Counted from the stretch's first letter, positions 53,417 to 61,924 are shown. The stretch: 64,000 nucleotides of DNA from an uncultured Lachnospiraceae bacterium (GCA_910587155.1 CAJULA010000013.1:27731-91730), one strand, 5' to 3'. The notes: generated from the letters alone by a model not told the origin. Translations and numbers: made by a program.

Positions 53417-54493
53417 TTAATACACCGCCACAACATCCGTAATCTCTCCGTTTTCACTGTCAAAGCTCCAGAGGGAATGGCCCGGCAGCCTGTGTTCCGT
53501 CAGATAATAGCGTCCGTCGAGGGCAGAGATGTAATAGGGTGTCCCGCCACCGATAAAAGCGGCATACACATCCTCATAATCCGCGTATGCAAGCTTTGCA
53601 AGGTCATCCGTGCGGATGATGGTGGCCGCATCCTGGCTGCCGGCTTTGTCAGTGGAGACGGTAATATAAAAGTAGCCGTCGATCCATGTAATCTGAATCA
53701 TACCGGCAATGGCATCCGGCACCGGATACTCCTCCAGAATACGAAAGGAAGAAAGATCCGCCCGGATGACGGACGAATTTCCCGAGACAAAGTAAATCTC
53801 ATCCCCCATGATCGTAAAAGACCGGACGTAACAGCCCTGCAGGGAAGGAACCGTACGGATCTCACTTAAGTATACCCGTGTGGAATCCTGCTCCCGCCGC
53901 AGCACATACATCTCCCCTGTCATGGAGCTCCATGCGTAAAAGCAGCCGTCCTCTTCCCGATACACAATATAATGCGGGCGGATACCGATATCCGCAAGGG
54001 TCTGGGTGTGAACATATGTCCCCGACTTATTTTCGAAGACAAGGATGCGGTTATTTTCGGTATCATCCGCCAGATATACCTGCCCGTCTCCGGCCAGCGT
54101 ATGTCCCCGGCATATCTGATCGGTCATCACATACCATTCCTGCAGAGGTCTGTCCAGGGAATCCGAATAAATAATCTGATCATGATAGCAGTCCACGATA
54201 AAATAAGTGTCGGCAATCCTTGTCACAAGCGTGGGAACACACAGATCGGAAAACGGGTTCCTTACCCTTTCTGACCTGGCAAACGCTTCGTCCGGCTGAT
54301 CAAATGCCGGTTCCGTCTCCGAAAAACAAAGCACCTGCGTCTTTCCCTGATATCTTCTGGCAAAGAGAAAGCAGCCCCCCACAAACAGCAAAAGGCAGAC
54401 CGCCAATGCTGTTATCCGAAGCCTGCCCTTCCCCGGCCTGTCCTCACACCGTTTTTTACGCTCCGGGACTTTTCTGTTTCCTGCTCCTGCCAT
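53417..54493 (-). CDS. Membrane-anchored beta-propeller-like protein
   Basis: This is a 358-residue protein. ATG 54493 lies just after the MATE stop and has AAGGGA 13 bases upstream. Basic residues 10-25 are followed by one helix (about 27-47, ITALAVCLLLFVGGCFLFA). The rest is beta-rich with repeating blade-like units: IADTYFIVDCYHDQIIYSDS, GDGQVYLADDTENNRILVFE, MGDEIYFVSGNSSVIRADLS. This resembles six-bladed NHL-type propellers. No catalytic motif is recognised. Its position between a MATE exporter and an LTA synthase suggests a surface or scaffold role. Confidence 0.7.
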   Translation of the reverse strand: MAGAGNRKVPERKKRCEDRPGKGRLRITALAVCLLLFVGGCFLFARRYQGKTQVLCFSETEPAFDQPDEAFARSERVRNPFSDLCVPTLVTRIADTYFIVDCYHDQIIYSDSLDRPLQEWYVMTDQICRGHTLAGDGQVYLADDTENNRILVFENKSGTYVHTQTLADIGIRPHYIVYREEDGCFYAWSSMTGEMYVLRREQDSTRVYLSEIRTVPSLQGCYVRSFTIMGDEIYFVSGNSSVIRADLSSFRILEEYPVPDAIAGMIQITWIDGYFYITVSTDKAGSQDAATIIRTDDLAKLAYADYEDVYAAFIGGGTPYYISALDGRYYLTEHRLPGHSLWSFDSENGEITDVVAVY

Positions 54494-54497
54494 ACCG

Positions 54498-55868
54498 CTA
54501 TACAATCCCTTTTCCCTTCCATTTGCCCCTGACGAAACGGGTAACAAACAGGGTGACCCGAAATACCCAGTCCATCACCATGGCGATCCATACACCCACG
54601 GCGCCCATGCCAAGGTACATGCCAAGGACCGCACTGAAACAGATCCGGAATGCACACATGGAAAATATGGATACGACCATCGTATATTTCACATCTCCCG
54701 CCGCACGCAGCGCATGTGACAGGGTAAAGGAGGCCGGCCAGAACAGCATGGCAAAACCGTTATGTATGATTACCAGCCAGAAAGCAAGCTGTCTTGCCTC
54801 ATCGGACAGGGTATAGATCCGCAGTATCCAGGGAAGTGCCAGCATAATCACACTGTTGACAATCCAGGTAAACAGATAGGTAATTTTCAGCAGTTTTTTG
54901 GTATAATAGGCGGCCTGCGCCTCATCTGTGGCACCGATACACTGACCTACGACCGTGATCATGGCCAGATTCATGGCCTGGCCGGCGATACAGCCCATGG
55001 CATCCAGATTGTTGGCGACCGCATTGGCGGCGATCTGCGTCGTGCCAAACACGGCAATGATACTGACAACGATCACCCGCCCGAACTGAAAGATACCGTT
55101 TTCCACACCGCTGGGTACGGCAATATAGAGTATTTTCCTGATCAGACTCCCCTGCCAGGTAAAGATCTGCCGGGGTGTCAGGTAAACTTCATACTTACGC
55201 CTCAAAAGAACAACAAACATGACCACGGCAGCCATGGCCCGGGAAGCAAACGTAGACCACGCCGCTCCTGCCACTCCCATGGAACACCCGAAGATCAGAA
55301 TCGCATTGCCAATGACGTTCATCACGTTCATCCCGACCGATACATACATGGGCAGCCTGGAATTGCCAATGGAACGCAACATAGCCGCACAGGAATTAAA
55401 TACCGCCAGAAACGGATAGGAATACGCGGAAATAATCAGATAAATCAGTGCATTTTCCATGACGTCCGCCTCTATGGAGCCGAACAGCAGCGATAACAGA
55501 GGCCGCCTCCCCGCCAATGTCAGTATCATAAGCCCGAGGGAAATCAGACCTGTTATCATAAGCAGCTGATCGGCAGCCCTGCACGCCTGCTCTCTGCTCT
55601 TTTTCCCGATATACTGAGAGATGACCACACTGCCGCCTGCCGCTACCGCCGCGAAAATATTAATGATCACCGTATTGATCATATCTACCAGAGACACGCC
55701 GGATATGGCCGCCTCCCCCGCATAGGAGATCATCATCGTATCCACCATGCCAACGGTAATCGCCAGTACCTGCTCCACCACCAGCGGAAAAATAAGCGCT
55801 GCCAGCGTCCGGTTACTGAACATAGTATAGGACGCCGCATCCTTTTTTGACGCTTTCAACCTTATCAT
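54498..55868 (-). CDS. MATE-family efflux transporter
   Basis: This is a 456-residue transporter with about 12 helices in two halves of six. The N-half has ALIFPLVVEQVLAITVGMVD and TMMISYAGEAAISGVSLVDM; the C-half repeats this as NAVANNLDAMGCIAGQAMNL. It exports drugs or metabolites with Na+ or H+. It lies 15 bases after the Rrf2 regulator gene, suggesting that regulator controls it. Confidence 0.94.
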   Translation of the reverse strand: MIRLKASKKDAASYTMFSNRTLAALIFPLVVEQVLAITVGMVDTMMISYAGEAAISGVSLVDMINTVIINIFAAVAAGGSVVISQYIGKKSREQACRAADQLLMITGLISLGLMILTLAGRRPLLSLLFGSIEADVMENALIYLIISAYSYPFLAVFNSCAAMLRSIGNSRLPMYVSVGMNVMNVIGNAILIFGCSMGVAGAAWSTFASRAMAAVVMFVVLLRRKYEVYLTPRQIFTWQGSLIRKILYIAVPSGVENGIFQFGRVIVVSIIAVFGTTQIAANAVANNLDAMGCIAGQAMNLAMITVVGQCIGATDEAQAAYYTKKLLKITYLFTWIVNSVIMLALPWILRIYTLSDEARQLAFWLVIIHNGFAMLFWPASFTLSHALRAAGDVKYTMVVSIFSMCAFRICFSAVLGMYLGMGAVGVWIAMVMDWVFRVTLFVTRFVRGKWKGKGIV

Positions 55869-55883
55869 GTTTCCGTCCTTTCC

Positions 55884-56321
55884 TCAGATGCTGTAGGAAC
55901 CCGCGATCCGCTCCTGCTGACGTTCCACCAGATCGGCAACGGTCACATGATCCACCACATTGTCAATGGCCTCCGCCAGTTCTTTCCAGACCTCCAGCGT
56001 CTCACAGGTATCACATCGCTCACATTCATTCACATCATCATCCAGACAGGCCACCGGATTCAGACTCCCTTCCGTCAGCCGCAGAATCATCCCCACCGTA
56101 TACTCTGCCGGGTCCCGGGCGATCCGATAACCGCCCTGTGCCCCCCGTACACTCTTCACATACCCGGCTTTGTTCAGAACGGATATGATCTGCTCCAGAT
56201 ACTTTTCGGAAATCTCCTGCCTGGCGGCAATGTCTTTCACCTTGATATATTCCCCTGTATTATTGACTGCGAGATCCAGCATGACCCGGACCGCATAGCG
56301 TCCTTTTGTTGATATTCTCAT
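55884..56321 (-). CDS. Rrf2-family regulator with Cys cluster
   Basis: This is a 145-residue regulator with ATG 56321 and AAGGAGT upstream. The N-terminal winged helix MRISTKGRYAVRVMLDLAVN and the recognition region DIAARQEISEKYLEQIISVL are typical. VRGAQGGYRIARDP is the wing. The three cysteines of the Fe-S-type cluster are in ACLDDDVNECERCDTC at about residues 91-106, as in IscR and other sensors. No isc/suf genes are adjacent. A perfect dyad over its own promoter suggests autoregulation. Confidence 0.92.
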   Translation of the reverse strand: MRISTKGRYAVRVMLDLAVNNTGEYIKVKDIAARQEISEKYLEQIISVLNKAGYVKSVRGAQGGYRIARDPAEYTVGMILRLTEGSLNPVACLDDDVNECERCDTCETLEVWKELAEAIDNVVDHVTVADLVERQQERIAGSYSI

Positions 56322-56395
56322 ATTACTCCTTTGCGCAGACAACCGCGCCAGCTTACATCCCCGTCTTCCGACAGGCACATCGTTTTCTCCTCCAA

Positions 56396-56424
56396 ATCAT
56401 ACTATATTAGTATGGATTTTGCAA
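56396..56424 (-). promoter_or_regulatory. Promoter of the Rrf2 gene with overlapping perfect operator dyad
   Basis: Minus strand: TTGCAA (56424-56419), a 17-base spacer, TATGAT (56401-56396). CATACTA-3-TAGTATG (56398-56414) is a perfect dyad that covers the -10 and part of the spacer, so a dimer bound there would block transcription. Confidence 0.65.
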
Positions 56425-56473
56425 GAGACATCATCCCCCGTATTGTAATGCGCCTTCGCCTGGCAAAGAAAAA

Positions 56474-56505
56474 GGGCAGGACAGACCTTTTTGGCTGCCC
56501 TGCCC
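56474..56505 (-). terminator. Rho-independent terminator of metQ
   Basis: On the minus strand, arms GGGCAGGGCAG (56505-56495) and CTGTCCTGCCC (56484-56474) pair over 11 positions (one G-U) around a 10-base loop, followed by TTTTTCTTTG. It is 12 bases after the metQ stop. Confidence 0.9.
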
Positions 56506-56517
56506 CTGGTATACCGT

Positions 56518-57393
56518 TTACCCCTCAAACGGAACCACGCTGCCCTGATATTTATCATTGATAAATTTCTTGATCTCATCGGATTTCAGCACATCCACCA
56601 GCGCTTTGACACCTTCGCTGTTTTCGTTGCCTTCCTTTACGACAATGATATTGACGTAAGTTTTGGCGGCTTCAGAATCGGATGTTTCGATGGCAAGCGC
56701 ATCGCTGCCTGCATTGAGTCCCGCTTCCAGGGCATAGTTGCCATTAAGCACAACGAAAGCCACTTCCGGAATCACCCTGGATACCTGTGCTGCCTCCAGC
56801 TCGTTAAATTTAAGATTGTAAGGGTTCTCTGCAATGTCATTGACCGTCGCTTCGATCCCTGCGCCCTCTTTCAGCGTGATCAGCCCGTTATCCTGAAGAA
56901 GCAGCAGCGCCCTTGCCTCATTGGTCGTATCGTTGGGAATGGCTACTTCCGCACCCTCCGGCACCTCGTCAAGGCTGGAAATAGTGCCCGGATAAATGCC
57001 AAGCGGTTCATAATGGATCTCTCCCACATTGACAAGATGGGTGCCCTTTTCCGCATTGAAGCTGTCCAGATACGGGGTATGCTGGAAATAGTTGGCATCA
57101 AAGTCGCCGGCTTCCACCACTTCATTGGGCTGTACATAATCCTGAAATACCGTCACTTCCAGATTCCATCCTTTTTCTGCCAGAATGGGCTTGGCCGCTT
57201 CCAGTATTTCCGCATGGGGTACACTGGTGGCCGCCACTTTGATGCTGCCACCCTCCGCGTCCCCTGCCTCCGGACTGTCGGCTTTCGTCTCCTCCGTGCT
57301 ACCGCCCTTTTCCTCTCCAGAGCCGCCGCACCCGCTCAGTATACCGGCTGTCAGAGCCGTCATCACGATCAGCGAAATCAGTTTCTTTTTCAT
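56518..57393 (-). CDS. metQ: Methionine ABC transporter substrate-binding lipoprotein
   Basis: This is a 291-residue NlpA/MetQ-family lipoprotein. ATG 57393 starts MKKKLISLIVMTALTAG and has AGGAGGAGG upstream. The lipobox is LSGC. A Ser/Glu linker is followed by IKVAATSVPHAEILEAAKPI, VEAGDFDANYFQHTPYLD and NDTTNEARALLLLQ, family signatures. It captures methionine for the MetNI transporter. A hairpin in the 165-base gap upstream separates it from metI and could raise its mRNA level. A terminator follows. Confidence 0.94.
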   Translation of the reverse strand: MKKKLISLIVMTALTAGILSGCGGSGEEKGGSTEETKADSPEAGDAEGGSIKVAATSVPHAEILEAAKPILAEKGWNLEVTVFQDYVQPNEVVEAGDFDANYFQHTPYLDSFNAEKGTHLVNVGEIHYEPLGIYPGTISSLDEVPEGAEVAIPNDTTNEARALLLLQDNGLITLKEGAGIEATVNDIAENPYNLKFNELEAAQVSRVIPEVAFVVLNGNYALEAGLNAGSDALAIETSDSEAAKTYVNIIVVKEGNENSEGVKALVDVLKSDEIKKFINDKYQGSVVPFEG

Positions 57394-57460
57394 AATTTCC
57401 TCCTCCTGCTTTCCTGCGGCAATCCCGGCAGACAGGCCTGCCCGGGCTGTCGCATAATGA

Positions 57461-57493
57461 CCGGTTTTCTCCGTCATCATTCAGAAAAACCGG
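57461..57493 (-). other. Stem-loop between metI and metQ
   Basis: CCGGTTTTTCT and AGAAAACCGG (minus strand) form a hairpin in the 165-base intergenic region, without a clean T-run. It may be a stabilising or partial-termination hairpin that unbalances metQ versus metNI expression. Confidence 0.5.
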
Positions 57494-57558
57494 CCTGTTA
57501 CCTTTATCTGTATCCCCTGACGGGAACGCAAATCCAGTCATACACCGGTATGCTCCTG

Positions 57559-58221
57559 CTATCTGCTCCTTTTATCCAGCTTCCTGGACAGCTTCGTACC
57601 GATGACCTGCAGTATCTGTACCAGCAGCACAAGCAAAATCACCGTGATCCACATGATATCAGAATCATATCTGTAATAGCCGTACCGGATGGCAATGTCT
57701 CCCAGTCCGCCGCCGCCTACCACGCCGGCCATGGCGGAATATCCGAGTATGGTCCCCAGCGCTATCGTGGCGCCTACAATCAGCGAAGTACGCGCCTCAG
57801 CCAGGAGCACCTTCCAGATAATCGTCCAGAGGCTGGCTCCCATACTCTGCGCCGCCTCAATCACACCCTTATCCACTTCCAGCAGGGAAGATTCCACCAG
57901 CCGGGCAACAAAGGGCGCGGCAGCAATCGTCAGCGGCACGATCGTCGCCGTGGCACCATAACTCTTGCCTGCGATCAGCCTGGTCAGCGGAATGACCAGA
58001 ATCAGGAGGATCAGAAACGGTACACTGCGCACAATATTTGTCACCATGTCCAGCTGCTTAAAGACAAGCTCCCTGGGCCGCAGTCCGTCTTTTGCGGTCA
58101 CTACAAGGGCTATGCCCAGCGGCAGGCCGATCACATACGCCATAATCGTGGAGGTCAGTGTCATATAAAGGGTAATCCCTGTATTTTCCGCCAGCATCAT
58201 GATCGTTTCACTATTCCACAT
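57559..58221 (-). CDS. metI: Methionine ABC transporter permease
   Basis: This is a 220-residue permease with five helices, including TGITLYMTLTSTIMAYVIGL and FLILLILVIPLTRLIAG. The EAA loop reads VDKGVIEAAQSMGASLWTII. Start overlaps metN's stop by 11 bases, so translation is coupled. Partners are MetN and MetQ. Confidence 0.95.
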   Translation of the reverse strand: MWNSETIMMLAENTGITLYMTLTSTIMAYVIGLPLGIALVVTAKDGLRPRELVFKQLDMVTNIVRSVPFLILLILVIPLTRLIAGKSYGATATIVPLTIAAAPFVARLVESSLLEVDKGVIEAAQSMGASLWTIIWKVLLAEARTSLIVGATIALGTILGYSAMAGVVGGGGLGDIAIRYGYYRYDSDIMWITVILLVLLVQILQVIGTKLSRKLDKRSR

Positions 58222-59221
58222 AATCCGTAAGCTCCTCTACCGTAAGATTTCTGTCTTTCAGATACCGGATCATCTTCTCTGCCGTCACCTGATCTTCCGG
58301 AAGCTGCAGTATCATCTGCCCATGGGCAATACCGCCGATATCCTTGGTATCCGCCAGCAGGATATTGACCGGCTCTCCGCACGCCAGCACCATATTGCCG
58401 ATCACCGGTTCAAAAGAAGAATTCTCGGTAAATACGATACGGATGCATCGTCTGCCCCGCATCTCCTTTCTACTGCGCGCGCCCTGAAATACCAGCTTCT
58501 GCGCGGCTCTCGTCTGCGGCCTGGAAAATACCTCCTCCACACTGCCGGATTCCACCAGATTGCCTTCATCTATAATAGCCACCTGATTACATATCTCCTG
58601 TACCACGGCCATCTCATGGGTAATGATCACAATCGTGATCCCGTACTGTTCGTTAATCTGTTTTAACAGCGCCAGAATAGACTTGGTCGTCGTCGGGTCC
58701 AGCGCACTGGTCGCCTCGTCACAAAGCAGGATTTTGGGATTGTTGGCAAGTGCCCTGGCAATGGCCACACGCTGCTTTTGCCCGCCGGACAGCTGGGCCG
58801 GATATGCCTCTGCCTTATCGGAAAGTCCCACGATCTTCAGCAGCTCTCTTGCCCGCTTTCTGGCTTCCCTTCTCTTCATGCCTACAATCTCCAGAGGGAA
58901 GCAGACATTATCCTGTACATTCCTCTGCATCAAAAGATTGAAATGCTGGAAAATCATGGCGATTTCCGTCCGCGCCCTGCGAAGCTGCGCATCATTCATG
59001 GCCTGCAGATCCTGCCCCTCAATCAGCACTGTACCGCTCGTAGGCTTTTCCAGAAAGTTCAGACATCTGACAAGCGTACTCTTGCCTGCGCCGCTCATAC
59101 CGATGATACCGCATATATTCCCCTTTTCGATATCCAGGCTGATACCCTTGAGCGCTTCCACCTGATTATCCCGTCCGATAAATGTCTTTGTCACATCTCT
59201 GATTTGGATCATCGCTTCCAT
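58211..59221 (-). CDS. metN: Methionine ABC transporter ATP-binding protein
   Basis: This is a 336-residue ATPase. Walker A GMSGAGKST, signature LSGGQKQRVAIARALANNPK, Walker B ILLCDEATSALDP and H-loop IITHEMA. The C-terminal ~80 residues are a NIL regulatory domain (VNILLADTKDIGGIAHGQMI), which binds methionine in the known transporters. The first ATG has GGAG 8 bases upstream; a second ATG three codons later is possible. Confidence 0.95.
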   Translation of the reverse strand: MEAMIQIRDVTKTFIGRDNQVEALKGISLDIEKGNICGIIGMSGAGKSTLVRCLNFLEKPTSGTVLIEGQDLQAMNDAQLRRARTEIAMIFQHFNLLMQRNVQDNVCFPLEIVGMKRREARKRARELLKIVGLSDKAEAYPAQLSGGQKQRVAIARALANNPKILLCDEATSALDPTTTKSILALLKQINEQYGITIVIITHEMAVVQEICNQVAIIDEGNLVESGSVEEVFSRPQTRAAQKLVFQGARSRKEMRGRRCIRIVFTENSSFEPVIGNMVLACGEPVNILLADTKDIGGIAHGQMILQLPEDQVTAEKMIRYLKDRNLTVEELTDYVE

Positions 59222-59264
59222 TCCATCACTCCATCATCTGTGTTGTCTTAGCATTAGCCTGTAA

Positions 59265-59293
59265 ATCATAACATATTCCTGCGGATTTAGCAA
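59265..59293 (-). promoter_or_regulatory. Second candidate promoter of metNIQ
   Basis: Minus strand: TTGCTA (59293-59288), a 17-base spacer, TATGAT (59270-59265), about 44 bases before the metN ATG. Confidence 0.4.
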
Positions 59294-59337
59294 TATCCTC
59301 ATTTTCATAGTTAATCAGTGGGATTTGTATGTTTTAA

Positions 59338-59366
59338 ATAATACGATGACATTCTCAATTTGTCAA
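59338..59366 (-). promoter_or_regulatory. Probable promoter of metNIQ
   Basis: Minus strand: TTGACA (59366-59361), a 17-base spacer, TATTAT (59343-59338). The leader to the ATG is about 110 bases and shows neither S-box nor T-box conserved elements. Confidence 0.6.
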
Positions 59367-59438
59367 TCCTTTTTTTCTGCGAATGTACATGGCAAAAGCA
59401 TATACAAACACCCTGATATCTGCTATACTGGGATTGTG

Positions 59439-59457
59439 ACCATGCCGTCGGTATGGT
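59439..59457 (+). promoter_or_regulatory. Operator-like dyad at the start of the carbamate-kinase transcript
   Basis: ACCATGCCG-T-CGGTATGGT is a 9-1-9 dyad with one mismatch. It sits 10 bases after a possible -10 (TATACT, 59424-59429) and 28 bases before the ATG, where a repressor or a 5' hairpin would act. Confidence 0.4.
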
Positions 59458-59485
59458 ACAAACTGCAAATATAAGAGGAAATCGT

Positions 59486-60424
59486 ATGAAAAAAAGAAAA
59501 GCAGTCGTCTCTCTGGGGCACGATGCCCTGGGCTATACTACCACCGAGCAGTGGGATGCCGTAAAAAAAACAGCCAAAGCACTGGCCGATCTGGCTCAGG
59601 CTGATTATCAGCTTACCATCACTCACAGTAACGGCCCGCAGGTCAGTATGATTCACAAGGCCATGACGGAGCTGCGGCGGGTCAATCCTGATTATACCCC
59701 GGTTCCCATGTGTGTCTGCTCTGCCATGAGTCAGGGATATGTGGGATATGATATCCAGAATTCCCTGCGTTCGGAATATCTGAGCAGGGGGATTTCCACA
59801 CCGGTCAGCACTATACTGACCATGGTCACGGTAGATCCTTACGATGAGGCATTTTATGAGCCGAATAAAGTGATCGGCCGTTATATGACAAAGGAAGAAG
59901 CCGATGCGGAGGTCCAGAAGGGCAATTATGTACTGGAGGTGGCCGGAAAAGGATTCCGGCGAATCGTAGCCGCCCCCAAGCCTCTCGATATCGTGGAAAT
60001 TGATACCATCCGTACCCTTGCCGAGGCCGGCCAGACCGTAATCGCCTGCGGCGGCGGCGGTATCCCCGTGATCGAACAAAAACACATCCTCAAAGGCGCT
60101 TCCGCCGTCATCGAAAAGGACTCCATTGCCGGCAGGCTCGCTGCTGATCTGCAGGCTGATCTGCTGATCATCCTGACAGGTGTGGAGCAGGTTTACCGCA
60201 ATTTCGGACGGGAAGACCAGACCGGCATCTCTTCCATAACAACAACGCAGGCACAGGCACTGATCGCCGAGGGACAGTTCGGGCAGGGCGACATGCTGCC
60301 CAAGATAGAGGCTTCCATCGCTTATCTGGACAAAGTGCCTGATGGAAAAGTACTGATCACTTCCATCTCACGGGCACTGGAAGCCGCCAGGGGAAAGACC
60401 GGAACCGTCATTACAAAATCATAG
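59486..60424 (+). CDS. Carbamate kinase family protein (GHDALG variant)
   Basis: This is a 312-residue amino-acid-kinase-fold protein. ATG 59486 has AAGAGGA upstream. Visible motifs include KKRKAVVSLGHDALGYTTTE, THSNGPQVSMIHKAMTE, SAMSQGYVGYDIQNSLR, VIACGGGGIPVIEQ, IEKDSIAGRLAADLQAD and GQFGQGDMLPKIEASI. Classical ArcC begins with VIALGGNALG; here GGN is GHD. A GH-type variant occurs in many anaerobic Firmicutes, so it may still be a carbamate kinase (carbamoyl phosphate + ADP to ATP, CO2, NH3), but substrate is uncertain. No arginine deiminase or OTC gene is adjacent. Confidence 0.85.
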   Translation: MKKRKAVVSLGHDALGYTTTEQWDAVKKTAKALADLAQADYQLTITHSNGPQVSMIHKAMTELRRVNPDYTPVPMCVCSAMSQGYVGYDIQNSLRSEYLSRGISTPVSTILTMVTVDPYDEAFYEPNKVIGRYMTKEEADAEVQKGNYVLEVAGKGFRRIVAAPKPLDIVEIDTIRTLAEAGQTVIACGGGGIPVIEQKHILKGASAVIEKDSIAGRLAADLQADLLIILTGVEQVYRNFGREDQTGISSITTTQAQALIAEGQFGQGDMLPKIEASIAYLDKVPDGKVLITSISRALEAARGKTGTVITKS

Positions 60425-60513
60425 ACCCATAACAGGCTGACGGGAATCACCCGCCTTCTGTGTATATTTCCTGCCATTGCTGCACACCCTGTCTGTGAAA
60501 GAGAGGGATGCAC

Positions 60514-60690
60514 ATGCAAAATTTAAAAAAAGAATCCAATACGACATCTGCCAGCGGTCGGCCGGCGGACAATTATCCCACCGACGGCCGCACGGCGGAG
60601 CCTGCAGCGTCTGACAGCGCAAAAGACAGCTCACGGTACAGCCATCCGGATCGAAGGCCGGACAAAAACGGCCCCGGCGGAGAAGTATAA
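60514..60690 (+). CDS. Possible 58-residue disordered protein
   Basis: ATG 60514 is preceded by AGAGGG at 7 bases; an in-frame ATG two codons earlier is less well spaced. The product is very polar (many Ser, Asp, Pro, Gly, Arg) with no hydrophobic segment or known motif, for example SGRPADNYPTDGR. It lies 90 bases after the carbamate-kinase gene and directly before a long inverted repeat. It could be a real small protein or chance. Confidence 0.35.
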   Translation: MQNLKKESNTTSASGRPADNYPTDGRTAEPAASDSAKDSSRYSHPDRRPDKNGPGGEV

Positions 60691-60696
60691 TAACTG

Positions 60697-60816
60697 AAAA
60701 ATGATGATATGGCACCAGTTCCGGGAGGAGTGCGGCAGCGTATCGCCGGTGTCCAGGTTCACACATATGAGATTTCCCGTGGAACACGCGGCGGCTGGTG
60801 TCATATCATCATTTTT
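60697..60816. repeat. Long inverted repeat between convergent genes
   Basis: Arms of 22 bases (60697-60718 and 60795-60816) match with one mismatch, and an inner GTTCC/GGAAC pair extends them. The ~76-base interior is GC-rich. The T-run at the right end and A-run at the left would let it terminate both strands, but it is far larger than the ordinary terminators in this window. Confidence 0.7.
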
Positions 60817-60823
60817 ACAGAGT

Positions 60824-61465
60824 TCAGAGCTTTTTCAGTACCTGGCCCAGTCCGGCAAATTCATGGATTACCGCATCCGCGTCTTCCACCTGGCCGAAAC
60901 CATAGGCCGCATGGATAAACGATATGCCCGCCAGCTTCGCCGCCTCCTGGTCTCCCTTTGTATCACCGATATATACCGCCTCTTCCCGGGGTATCTCATT
61001 TCTCGCCATCAATGTCCTGATTGTCTCTCCCTTGCAAGTCCCTGTGTTTCCGAAACACTCAAAATCCCGGATCAGATGAGTCATATGATTCTTTTCCATG
61101 ACCAGCTCAATATAACCGCACTGACAGTTGCTGACAATATAAAGCCGGTACTCTTCTGCCAGCTTTTCCATGCCGTCACGCATCCCGGGATAAGAAATAT
61201 CCGTCTGATTTTCTTCCAGAAGCTTCTGCTCATACAGACAGCATTGATCCAAAAGCCTCTGCCGCCTTTCCTGATCCGTGATACCCCCGAACAGGTGGTC
61301 GGCGATCACATCCATCGGCTGGCCGAATTCACGCCGCAATCGCTCGGGTGTGATCACCACATCACAGCCTTCTGCCTCTGAAATGGCACGATTCCATCCC
61401 CGGGCTACGATTGGTGTTGAATCCCACAGTGTCCCGTCGACATCAAAGATCAGGTATTTTTTCAT
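60824..61465 (-). CDS. HAD-superfamily phosphatase (PGP/Gph-like)
   Basis: This is a 213-residue HAD hydrolase with ATG 61465. It has motif I IFDVDGTLWDSTP, motif II region YIVSNCQCGYIELVM, and motif III/IV EEAVYIGDTKGDQEAAKLAG. A four-helix cap follows motif I. It resembles phosphoglycolate phosphatase-type enzymes; the true substrate is unknown. Its start overlaps lspA's stop by four bases (ATGA), so the two are translationally coupled. Confidence 0.9.
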   Translation of the reverse strand: MKKYLIFDVDGTLWDSTPIVARGWNRAISEAEGCDVVITPERLRREFGQPMDVIADHLFGGITDQERRQRLLDQCCLYEQKLLEENQTDISYPGMRDGMEKLAEEYRLYIVSNCQCGYIELVMEKNHMTHLIRDFECFGNTGTCKGETIRTLMARNEIPREEAVYIGDTKGDQEAAKLAGISFIHAAYGFGQVEDADAVIHEFAGLGQVLKKL

Positions 61466-61914
61466 CTCCGTTCTCCTTCCCATACTGCCAGAAGCGCGCC
61501 GACCAGAATACAGAAGTCAGAAACATTGAATACGATTCTGCGCAGCCACTTCCACCTTACGCCAAAGCTGAAGTAATCTACCACATATCCCCGCCTGAGC
61601 CTGTCGTACGTATTGCTTAAGGCGCCGCCCAGAAGCAGAGACAGGCCCAGAAGCCGCCGCCCATTTTCCCGGGGAGAAAAAAGAAAAACAGCCGCAACGC
61701 CAATGGTGAGAATCAGGGAAAAAATACTCACCAGGGGGCTGACCTTTTCCCCTGCATTTAAAAAAGCGCCGCGGTTATGATATTTACGTATCAGCAATGC
61801 GCCTTTGCCTATTGTCTGTTCTATTCCAGTCTCTTTCTGTTTTTCGATGTAATTTTTAAGGCCCAGATCCAGCAGAAAAATGCCTGCCGCCAGAGCCATG
61901 TACACTACCATCAT
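61462..61914 (-). CDS. lspA: Signal peptidase II (prolipoprotein)
   Basis: This is a 150-residue aspartyl protease with four helices. ATG 61914 has AAAGGAGA 5 bases upstream. Catalytic motifs are GGALSNTYDRLRRGYVVDYF and FNVSDFCILVG, matching the GNxxDR and NxAD motifs with Ser-Asn and Ser substitutions. It cleaves lipoprotein signal peptides; three lipoproteins in this window would be substrates. Confidence 0.85.
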   Translation of the reverse strand: MMVVYMALAAGIFLLDLGLKNYIEKQKETGIEQTIGKGALLIRKYHNRGAFLNAGEKVSPLVSIFSLILTIGVAAVFLFSPRENGRRLLGLSLLLGGALSNTYDRLRRGYVVDYFSFGVRWKWLRRIVFNVSDFCILVGALLAVWEGERR

Positions 61915-61924
61915 AGATTCTCCT

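Noticed and set aside
56491..58230. 579-codon plus-strand frame opposite metQ and metI
   Set aside because: It crosses two convincing genes, a terminator and an intergenic hairpin, and lacks a plausible start.
59222..59485. SAM riboswitch or T-box ahead of metNIQ
   Set aside because: Neither the S-box core nor a T-box sequence was found in the leader; only two promoter-like sites are visible.
60709..60918. 69-codon frame starting within the long inverted repeat
   Set aside because: It is antisense to the HAD phosphatase for most of its length and has no ribosome binding site.
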